This document shows positions 24,818-36,800 of a stretch of DNA of 64,000 nucleotides, one piece after another. A model generated the notes under the pieces. The model made no database searches. It was not told the DNA's origin and saw nothing but the letters and a program-made list of their open reading frames with translations. The position numbers were made by a program, and so were the translations under genes. Within the stretch, counting starts at the first letter, position 1; every line of letters starts with the position of its first letter. The DNA is taken from the NCBI GenBank assembly GCA_033964015.1, contig CM066920.1, positions 7,593,912 through 7,657,911 of the forward strand. Direction: 5' to 3'. The stretch is from Scolanthus callimorphus (taxonomy: Eukaryota; Cnidaria; Anthozoa; Actiniaria; Edwardsiidae).

Positions 24818-27800
24818 CTACATGATATTAAAGCCAAAAGAGCCTGAACTTAGTACTATATTTTAGGCTGATGGTTGAACTTAAGTCGCGCCGAACTCAT
24901 TCCAAATAGAATGTTGCGACTAAAAGACTGAGTAGTTTTGCACATAGCGATATGGAATAACGGACAACTCGGCAACATTTTCATGACTCTCGTAAATATG
25001 TAAGCCTACTGACACGAATCAACAGGTGCTTTTGTGGGCTTTTCACAAACGAGATTGAGCCAAAATCTACTAATTTAGTACCAAACTTTGTTGCATTTTC
25101 GGCCGTCTTTGAAGCATGCAACCCACCCCCCCCCCTCGATAAATAAGGACAAGAAATTAAGCTCGAGAGTTCCTCCCCAACATAAGTTTGCGTCTCGCAA
25201 GGGAGGCTCTGGTGACAGCCATTTGTGTCCTTTTGTTGATTAGCTGATTTTGTACCTTGGAGCATGCGTAGAAAGTTCTTTCTCTCGACGGCTCTGTATT
25301 AAATATTGCGCATGCGTCAGTGGCTGTCACCAGAACCTCCCCCGCGAGGTGACGAGCCGGGGAGCTCTAGGTACGTGAAAGAGTCAATAGTACCCATGCA
25401 CAAGTTAAAAAGAGTACTCACCTAAAGAATTTATTAAATGTTATAGGATAACCGTACTGTTCTGACAAGCCTGCACAGACAACATTGGCCGACGCACCAA
25501 TCAAAGTACCGTTACCTGAAAGAGATGAATTTTACAAAAGTGTTTCCACGAACGAAAAGACGAACGGCTCATCGCCCATCCTGTACGGTGGATTTACAGT
25601 TCCTAGAGCGAATTTCAGATTAGTGCAGTAAGACTAAATTCACCTAGCCAATCATGTACGAGAGAAAATACGTTGCTGCTGAATGATTTTCCAGTCAGCT
25701 AATCACAAGCCAAGGAAAACCACCATCACGCGCTGAGCACGTAGCGGTTTTCTTTGTAAGCCAAGCAATGTAAAACACTATCAAGCGGTGACCACGTGAT
25801 CACTAAATACTCAGCTGCGTTCAGTTCAGTTCAGCTGCGAATTTTTTCTGCGACTGCCCAATACAAATAATTTTCGACACATCTGAAATCCGCTCTATGC
25901 GATTTTTTGGTTCAAAATGAGAAATAGACTGGGTGACTTGTGGTTATTGTTGGTACTTTTGTGGCAGGGTGGGAAACATGATCGATGATCGTCATGATCC
26001 AGCGCCTCTGTGGGAGCTCATACCAGTGGTTTTATTGTCCAGGAAAAAGCAGCACTGGATCCTCAATAATTGGTCTGCTAAAGCATCGGTTGCTTGGCGC
26101 AATCATTTTGGGAATTAGCCAGCTAAAATTGGGTGCTGTGTTCTAGTCTGAGGCGTATAAGTTATTCAATAAATTTCCAAGATCTACTATGGCCAGATCC
26201 ATTTCTACGTCATGATTGAAACTGTCGACCAATCCATTGAAACATCTGCCGTTTTAGTTTTGAAAAACCCTACGACTCTGGCAAATAAACTCCGTTTATA
26301 GCATGCTGCCAAGCAATCATTTCTACCTTACCTCCTAAGCACGCGCCCATAGCAAGCGCCCAGACCAAAGGCCTTAAAGGAAGCCCTAATTCTTTCTTGT
26401 TGTGAAGCTCAAGTATGACTGGTACCTTAAACACAAAACATGTAGATTTGAATATCTATGAAGTAATACAGCCATGGGTAACTTGGTATCACCACGATTG
26501 TTCTCCCCCTAAGTGATGTTTTGTATTACCCACTTCTTCTCATATCGGTCCGTTTTAGTATTGGGCTGTTCCAAAATTTGTAATAAGAGCCCTGAGTCAG
26601 CCATTCCTTTGTCATTGTTTTCATTCGATAGGAGTAAGATTGTGTAGAAATCTCGAAATAACCATCTACATTGATTTACCGAAGTCGATCGAAAATAATG
26701 CACTAAATCATTGCAGCAGCCGAAATCATTGGTGCTGTGCTGCGGACAAAATGGAGGCTGACTAAGACCCCAGAACTGCATAATTGATTACGACTCACCA
26801 TAGCCGTGGTAAAGGGTATGTTATCAATAAATGATGATGCGATAGCTGATATCCATGTGATAGCAATGATAGCGACAGTGAGTCGAGATCCCTCGTGTAC
26901 GCCCTATAAATGTGAAAAGTTTAATACGTTATAAATGACACATTCGTCCCATTCTTGCGTTTGTGTACTTCGTTCATTTGGTTATCTTGAGCCGGGCGTA
27001 TAATCACTTTGCCACATGGTCTTGTGACCAAGTTAATTTGTTTGTACAGGGTATTAGTAAAAGGAGACCGTGCCTGAAATCCATAACACACACTCACATC
27101 ATAAAACGCGCGCCGCTCCTTCCACTTCTGACCGGCCTAGTCTCCCAGCGTTCGGGTGAACCCATGTTATAGTCTTCTCATCGAGGGAATAAAGATTGCT
27201 TTGGGAATGGGTCTTTGGTCGTCCAGCGATATTCAGGTTTGGTGGTCACTCAAGTAAAAGAATCCTATTGTATTTATTGTGTATGTCAAAGCAACACGAC
27301 CACAAGACAAGGAACGATCGGAGGACTAGGGAAATTGCTGCCCGCACAGCTTACAATCATGAGGCCTCTGAGAGCCCATTGCACCGGGAGACGAAGAGTG
27401 CAAAGGTTTTTTAGCGTCCACCGAGCACTAGCAGGTGGCTTTTGCTGACTTTTTTTATAATTGACTCGCAACTGGATAACAGGAACCAATTTGTGTTTAG
27501 TTTCGTTTTTTTAGCGTCCACCGAGCACTAGCAGGTGGCTTTTGCTGACTTTTTTATATTTGACTCGCAACTGGATAACAGGAACCAATTTGTGTTTAGT
27601 TTCGTTTTTTAGCGTCCACCGAGCACTAGCAGGTGGCTTTTGCTGACTTTTTTTTTATATTTGACTCGCAACTGGATAACAGGAACCAATTTGTGTTTAG
27701 TTTCGTTTTTTAGCGTCCACCGAGCACTAGCAGGTGGCTTTTGCTGACTTTTTTATATTTGACTCGCAACTGGATAACAGGAACCAATTTGTGTTTAGTT

Positions 27801-30800
27801 TCGTTTTTTTAGCGTCCTCCGATCACTAGCAGGTGGTTTTTGCTGACTGTTTTTATATTTGACTCGCAACTGGATAACAGGAACCAATTTGTGTTTAGTT
27901 TCGTTTTTTAGCGTCCTCCGATCACTAGCAGGTGGTTTTTGCTGACTGTTTTTATATTTGACTCGCAACTGGATAACAGGAACCAATTTGTGTTTAGTTT
28001 CGTTTTTTAGCGTCCACCGAGCACTAGCAGGTGGCTTTTGCTGACTTTTTTATATTTGACTCGCAACTGGATAACAGGAACCAATTTGTGTTTAGTTTCG
28101 TTTTTTTAGCGTCCTCCGATCACTAGCAGGTGGTTTTTGCTGACTGTTTTATATTTGACTCGCAACTGGATAACAGGAACCAATTTGTGTTTAGTTTCGT
28201 TTTTTTAGCGTCCTCCGATCACTAGCAGGTGGTTTTTGCTGACTGTTTTTATATTTGACTCGCAACTGGATAACAGGAACCAATTTGTGTTTAGTTTCGT
28301 TTTTTTAGCGTCCTCCGATCACTAGCAGGTGGTTTTTGCTGACTGTTTTTATATTTGACTCGCAACTGGATAACAGGAACCAATTTGTGTTTAGTTTCGT
28401 TTTTTAGCGTCCTCCGAGCACTAGCAGGTGGTTTTTGCTGACTGTTTTTATATTTGACTCGCAACTGGATAACAGGAACCAATTTGTGTTTAGTTTCGTT
28501 TTTTTAGCGTCCTCCGATCACTAGCAGGTGGCTTTTGCTGACTTTTTTTTATAATTGACTCGCAACTGGATAACAGGAACCAATTTGCGTTTAGTTTCGG
28601 GGAAATAATCATGATTGCCTACCTCTATCGCGAGCGCTGTTTGGTTGCTGAGGTATTCAATCAGTCCGAGATAGTCTAAAGCCTAGAAATGAACAAAAAG
28701 GCGGGTGAAACAACATTCACCGGGGTTTACGACTGAAAATTGGAAAAATAGAAAACTCGTACCCAGAGCCCTACAACTTTTGGCCAGCGGCACGATTTCA
28801 GGTAGATCCTTCATATATGGTACACTATAGTGTCCCTATAAATAACTCCCATGTCTTATAGAACGAGGATATACCGTTTCCGGAAACGTTGTCACCCAAA
28901 AAGCCTATAAGCTTGAAGCGCAAGGGATAATGGGGGCATCTAAACTGCTACTGTTTGATCTGAATTCAGACAGTTATCGCAACCACAGGTAAAATCATTG
29001 AATTTCAGCACATTCTAAGCATAGTTGTTTCTAATTTACAGAAAATCACTAATAAATCTTTACCCATACTCCCTAGCGCACCAAGCTGTGTTGTTTTTTC
29101 CAGTGACAACGTATCCCGGAAACGGTATATACAGAAGGACACTATAGTGTAGCATATATGAAGGATCTAGGAGATTTCAGGGCATGAGGGAGGCTCTAAT
29201 GACGATCATTTCTAGGCCTTCGTGGATTGGCTAATATTGGGCATGCGCAGTCTTCGATATCTGTACTCCCGCGCATGCCTCTATTATGGGTTTTGTAAGC
29301 GACTGAGTTCTTCGTGGAAACCCGGCTTGAGGAAAGTGAAAATTTACTCTCAACAACAAGGACCTTCATTCTTTCACGAAAGGAATTGTTTTGCAGCCAT
29401 CAATTATCACTCTTACTCTCATAAGTATAAAGAGTCCAGCGAAAAAGACCAACGTCGTCCATTCCACCATTTCCATCAAGTCTTCAATCTTCTCGATGTC
29501 GGCCAGAAGGATCAGAGCTATCGCTCCCATGATGGCGATCCAACCTGTCACAGAATCACAATACTTAAATTCCCATATACTCTAGGCAGATTGCAGTCAT
29601 CATTGCATTGAAATGAAAAAAAAAAGTCTTAAAAATTCGGATTTCGTTGATATTTCAAGCAAAAGTAGCCGTTGCTATTGCAAGCAAACATTATGGCTGA
29701 TACTTTTGATATCAGGGCTACGACCGACTGCTAGAAAGATCGCCTAAAGGAGTGGCATGATTAATCTTTACGTCTTGAGAAGTAATGATGATGTTACTTT
29801 TATCCGCCTTGCGTCCATTCCAAAGGATAGGTGCAAGGAACGTGACCCTTGGTTCATGTACATATGCCAGGGCCCGACATTGCTACCATATGGTCGCCAA
29901 TGGCGACTAAATTTGGGGCTTGGCGACCAAAGTATTAGAGCTAGTCGCCAAATGGCACTCCATCTTTCTAAGTTCGACTGAGATGCACGTTTATGTGGCG
30001 ACTTAAGGTGGATCGACCCAGTAATTTTGCACCCATGCCAACCAATTTTGAACCTCTCATATAAAAACAGATTGATTTCTATTGCGCAGCCAAAATAACA
30101 CACATACTACAAATAGACTGAAATACATGTCAGTACAAAAATTGGGGAGATCGGAGTTAGTATCACGTGACAATCGAACCAGGCCTACTTTTACTCTCAT
30201 TCCAGTTTCAGGCTGAACCGACATTTGTTTGATAAATGCTCTACGGTACCTCGAGATTGACTGATTGCCTACTTGTAACCGAAGTTTGATTAAATTCTAC
30301 AAGCCCGATCTGAAGATATTCTAGGATTTATAAATCATGGCTATAATTTATGTAAAATTCAGTGTAGCGAATAAATATGTCAGAGTTTGGTACTTCATGG
30401 TTATAGATGAAAGTTTTTTTTATAGCTCATTATATTTGTTATTGTTCAAGGAAGGTCATACTTTTGATTAAAATTGAATATTGTTTTGCGATTTCGAAAA
30501 ATATAGAAATATAAGTATCTACATAATTGCCCCACGCATCAGCTCAACGCGAAATGTGGGCCTACTTTCACGGAATTTGGTCTGATTTAAAAAATCATAG
30601 TTTTTTTCGCTTCAAATTTTTGGAAGACTGAAATAGATCAATGTAAAGTTTGTCTCCAACGTTTCATATCAATTGAAATCCTCTAAGGCTGTCAACTGGG
30701 GACGCAAAGATCGTAAATATTGGATGGATTTCTGTAGTTTCTACTCGGGGATTTGCTATTGTTCTCCGGCACAAAATCGAATTCCAATGAATGCAGTCTC

Positions 30801-33800
30801 GATGCTACAAACAGTTTGAAGACGCTGACATGTTAACCGCGTGGTCCAAGATACAACGTACCTACGCCTAAGTCGATCTTTGCAAACGTATGAATGAAGA
30901 ACAGAAGGATCACCACGGATATGACAATTCCACTCTTGATAAGTAATGGCCAGTCGGTGATCCTGTACTGAGAATGAGAAGAATAAAAGAAAATTACAAA
31001 GAAGCATAGGGAACAAACAGTGGGAAGTCACAAAATAGCAGCAACCCCCTGTTGAGGAGTCCAGTCTCAGCTTACCACCCTGGAAATTGTAAGTTGTTCC
31101 GATCCACCCTGGGATCTATGTTCACACCCATTGTGGAATTCCATAAGTTTGAGATACCCACCCTGGAATTGGCATTCTCCTGTAATACCAACCCTGGAAT
31201 TCTAGGCTGTTTTAGGACCACCCAGCCTGGAACTTCAGAGGTCCTCACCAGACGGAATTATGTATTATCCACCCTGCTTACTCATCAGCATTAATTAAGA
31301 TATAAAGATATGATGACGTCATCCGGAGAGTTGAATAGTGTATTATCCACCCTGCTTACTCATCAGCATTAATTAAGATATAAAGATATGATGACGTCAT
31401 CCGGAGAGTTGAATAGTGTATTATCCACCCTGCTTACTCATCAGCATTAATTAAGATATAAAGATATGATGACGTCATCCGGAGAGTTGAATAGTGTATT
31501 ATCCACCCTGCTTACTCATCAGCATTAATTAAGATATGGAGATATGATGACGTCATCCGGAGAGTTGAATAGTGTATTATCCACCCTGCTTACTCATCAG
31601 CATTAATTAAGATATGGAGATATGATGACGTCATCAGGAGAGTTGAATAGTGTATTATCCACCCTGCTTACTCATCAGCATTAATTAAGATATGGAGATA
31701 TGATGACGTCATCCGGAGAGTTGAATAGTGTATTATCCACCCTGCTTACTCATCAGCATTAATTAAGATATGGAGATATGATGACGTCATCAGAAGAGTT
31801 GAATAGTGTATAATCCACCCTGCTTACTCATCAGCATTAATTAAGATATGGAGATATGATGACGTCATCCGGAGAGTTGAATAGTGTATTATCCACCCTG
31901 CTTACTCATCAGCATTAATTAAGACATGGAGATATGATGACGTCATCCGGAGAGTTGAATAGTGTATTATCCACCCTGCTTACTCATCAGCATTAATTAA
32001 GATATGGAGATATGATGACGTCATCAGGAGAGTTGAATAGTGTATAATCCACCCTGCTTACTCATCAGCATTAATTAAGATATGGAGATATGATGACGTC
32101 ATCCGGAGAGTTGAATAGTGTATTATCCACCCTGCTTGCTCATCAGCATTAATTAAGACATGGAGATATGATGACGTCATCCGGAGAGTTGAATAGTGTA
32201 TTATCCACCCTGCTTACTCATCAGCATTAATTAAGATATGGAGATATGATGACGTCATCAGGATAAATGAATAGTGTATAATCCACCCTGCTTACTCATC
32301 AGCATTAATTAAGATATGGAGATATGATGACGTCATCAGGAGAGTTGAATAGTGTATTATCCACCCTGCTTACTCATCAGCATTAATTAAGATATGGAGA
32401 TATGATGACGTCATCAGGAGAGTTGAATAGTGTATAATCCACCCAGCTTACTCATCAGCATTAATTAAGATATGGAGATATGATGACGTCATCAGGAGAG
32501 TTGAATAGTGTATTATCCACCCTGCTTACTCATCAGCATTAATTAAGATATGGAGATATGATGACGTCATCAGGAGAGTTGAATAGTGTATTATCCACCT
32601 GCTTACTCATCAGCATTAATCAAGATATGGAGATATGATGACGTCATCAGGAGAGTTGAATAGTGTATTATCCACCCTGCTTACTCATCAGCATTAATTA
32701 AGATATGGAGATATGATGACGTCATCAGGAGAGTTGAATAGTGTATTATCCACCCTGCTTACTCATTAGCATTAATTAAGATATGGAGATATGATGACGT
32801 CATCAGGAGAGTTGAATAGTGTATTATCCACCCTGCTTACTCATCAGCATTAAATAAGATATGGAGATATGATGACGTCATCAGGAGAGTTGAATAGTGT
32901 ATTATCCACCCTGCTTACTCATCAGCATTAATTAAGGTATGGAGATATGATGACGTCATCAGGAGAGTTGAATAGTGTATTATCCACCCTGCTTACTCAT
33001 TAGCATTAATTAAGATATGGAGATATGATGACGTCATCAGGAGAGTTGAATAGTGTATTATCCACCCTGCTTACTCATTAGCATTAATTAAGATATGGAG
33101 ATGATGACGTCATCAGGAGAGATGAATAGTGTATTATCCACCCTGCTTACTCATTAGCATTAATTAAGATATGGAGATATGATGACGTCATCAGGATAGA
33201 TGAATAGTGTATAATCCACCCTGCTTACTCATCAGCATTAATTAAGACATGGAGATATGATGACGTCATCAGGAGAGTTGAATAGTGTATAATCCACCCT
33301 GCTTACTCATTAGCATTAATTAAGATATGGAGATATGATGACGTCATCAGGAGAGTTGAATAGTGTATTATCCACCCTGCTTACTCATCAGCATTAATTA
33401 AGATATGGAGATATGATGACGTCATCAGGAGAGTTGAATAGTGTATTATCCACCCTGCTTACTCATCAGCATTAATTAAGATATGGAGATATGATGACGT
33501 CATCAGGAGAGTTGAATAGTGTATTATCCACCCTGCTTACTCATCAGCATTAATTAAGATATGGAGATATGATGATGTCATCAGGAGAGATGAATATTAC
33601 TCCTGTGACAGCTTATCCAGCCTGCTTACTCATCAGCATGGAGATATGATGACGTCATCAGGAGAGTTGAATAGTGTATTATCCACCCTGCTTACTCATC
33701 AGCATTAATTAAGATATGGAGATATGATGACGTCATCAGGAGAGTTGAATAGTGTATTATCCACCCTGCTTACTCATCAGCATTAATTAAGATATGGAGA

Positions 33801-36800
33801 TATGATGACGTCATCAGGAGAGTTGAATAGTGTATAATCCACCCTGCTTACTCATCAGCATTAATTAAGATATGGAGATATGATGACGTCATCAGGATAG
33901 ATGAATATTACTCCTGTGACAGGGTCGCCACCCTGGGATTCTAGGCTGCTCTAGGACCATCCTACCTGGATTTCTAGAGGTCCTCAACAAATGTGGTGCA
34001 GTTTGTTTCCGCCACTGCGAAATGGGCTGTTCCAAAACAAAAACATAGCCCCCCCCCACCCTACCGAGGAACTCCAAATTTTCAAAAATTGCTCTACCCC
34101 TGTCGAAATTCCAGACACCTGTACAACTACTGTGGGCCTGTGGAAATTCCACAGTTGCAAATGAATACCCTGTGGAACTTCCAAGGTAAAATGAATGGCC
34201 CTGTGGAAATGCCAGGGTCAAAATCAACAAGCCTGTGGAAATTCGAGGGTCAAACACAGCGACCCCCTGTGGAAGTTCCTTGTTCCTCGATAGGGGGGTA
34301 ACGGGACAGAGCGGAAATGACCAAAAATGAAATGTCTAACTTCGCCATATTTTAATATATAAGCTCAAGATTCCGTATACAAAGAGTTTCTATGACCGAA
34401 AGCTTAATTCCAAATTTTCAAGAAATTTGAAGAATATGAATTTTAGATATGATTGAACAAAGTTTGCAGAATTCCTGATCAAAGTACTAATTCTCCCATA
34501 AAATGGTACAAAAACCAAAGTTGAAAGCCTAATATCTCAAAGACGGATCCATTAGAAAAAAGTCATTTTTGATATTTTGTTGTTATTCAGGCAAGGAGTC
34601 TGTATGCAAAAAATCAAGCTTATCTGAGTTAAGGGGCCGACCATTTAACTTTTGAGGGGGGGGGTGGGCTTTTTTGTCGGTGCAAGATTTTTTTTTCTAC
34701 CTCTGTTAAGCGGTGAGAACTTTTTTCCAATAAAAAAGAAGGGTTTTAGTCACCATTTTGCTGTGCAGGAAATTTTTTTCGGCCCTTCGGGCCGTGCAGG
34801 AAATTTTTTTTCACAAAAGCCCTCCCCTCAAAAGTTAAATGGTCGGCCCTAACCTGTCCTTATTATTTGAAATTTAATGATCTAAACAGGTCATTTCCGC
34901 TCTGTCGGGTAACGGATATAATCGAAAAACAGGTTTACCTTGTTCTCTAGTTCCTGTAGATTTTGTCTAAAGGCTTCTTCGCGGCTCCTGTGTAAATTAA
35001 AACAGCGATGTCAATGGACGTCCAGGCACTTAAACAGGATAAAACTGAACCAGCACTTACATTCTCCTTTCTAGGTTTCGGATTTCATTTTCTATTATCA
35101 AGGTTTTCTGGATGAGCAAAAGTTTGACTGTTTTCTCTTCCGTAGATACGACAGGAACGCGTTCGGCTGTACGACGCCATATTTCTGCTTCGCGCTTGAG
35201 TTCTATGAAGACAAAGATGAAACCTTAACGTAACTCACAGTTATTGGAAAACGTGCAATATGCAGTACACTTGTGCTCAAACTCGAGTCCTTCCTTAAAC
35301 ACTGGACAAAGATACCTCTTTTATAGAAACTGGAGAAGGGGAGACTTAAATATTATACACTTAATGACTGCTCCCGAGGGAAACATCACTGAGTTTTGTT
35401 TCCCGTTAATCTCGATGTTTCCCGAGACGAAGTCGAGGGAAACATCGAGATTCGAGGGAAACAAAACTGGTGTTTCCCGAGGGAGTGAGTCATTAAGTGT
35501 TTTGTTTATAGCAGAAAATATACTACAATTATTAAGTCAAAACAAATTTTATTTAAAGAATGAAAGAGAAGTTACAAAGTGTGCGCGCGACTGCATCATG
35601 TAAAGGGAAAACACTCCTAAATAACACAATTTTCTTGCATTAGCAAACCTTTAGCAAAGGTTTTTTTTTAAAGACTCGCGTGTTTACAATAAACTTCTAT
35701 TTTTTCCCGCTCTCAAACGCGACGCGCGAAAGCAATATTCCCCAACCGGTCAATAATTTTTCGAAATATTGACTGATCGGGGAATATTTGATATAGCCTG
35801 CTCGCAGGCGCTGGAGAGTAGTTTTTAGGTCGAAAAACTCGAGTTTGCTTTCGCCTGGCCGCCATCTTGGATTTGGCGAAAACTACTAATATTGTTCCTC
35901 TTACCAGCAATCCTCGGAGGGTCTGCATTTTGGAGGTTGACGCGGAGATATAATAACCTGAGAATAATCGAAACAAAGTAAATAATCGTGGTACTGTAGG
36001 GCTGGTCAATCTTTCTTAGCTTAATTACCTCAAGAATCCATAGCCGACGATCAGGCATAGAATGATGCCACCACTGACATGGCTCGTGAAAACTAAGAAG
36101 TCAATTCCCTGAAAAAATGACCATCACATTAACACTCACACTTAAGCCTAGTTTCCATATAGTCTTATCTGTCGCATCAGTCAACCGTGAAACAAAAGAA
36201 TAATTCCAATTTTCATTGTTTCACGGTCGACTGATGAGACAGATACGACAGATAAGACTATATGGAAACCAGGCCTAAAGTAACTTCGACCGGCCTCTGT
36301 GCTTAAAATATTCGGGTTTGCACTGCGACACTAGCAAGCGCACAGGATTAAAGAAGTGTGCTTTAACCACCCAAATCTTATGAGACCATCCGTCATCGAC
36401 ACTTTCGTCACGAACGGACCCCAATCAAGGCCCCGAAAGTTGGTCTGGGAGCCTTTTAGCCCGCAATGAATTTGAATCATCTATGCTAGTACTAGTGCCA
36501 AGAGCCAAGAGACAGTCTTAATTTTATACGCATTATGAGTGAGTGCACATTAACTTCGACATAATCAACTCAACTCACCGTTCCCTTTATCTGACTGTTG
36601 GATACTATGATGACATTGGGTGGATCTCCGATCGCTGAGGAGATAAAAGAAGACTACATCACAAACGCAAACCCAATAATGATCGTGGTGACGTCAAACG
36701 CATAACAGGATGAACAGCAACAGCATTCGCATAAGTATATTGACCACAACCCGTAAAACAAAAAAGAGCAATGCTTAAACACGCTTATTACACTTTCAAC

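Noticed and set aside
29222..29611. 129-codon plus-strand ORF opposite OCA2 exon 22
   Set aside because: It is the antisense shadow of a strongly conserved exon.
31263..33905. CRISPR-like appearance of the 78-bp array
   Set aside because: Units are contiguous with no unique spacers, and the surrounding genome is eukaryotic.
33892..34301. ORFs of 102-121 codons with regular Pro/Trp/Gly patterns
   Set aside because: They are translations of the CCTGTGGAAATTCCA tandem units. The same happens at 24156-24497 and 45185-45860.
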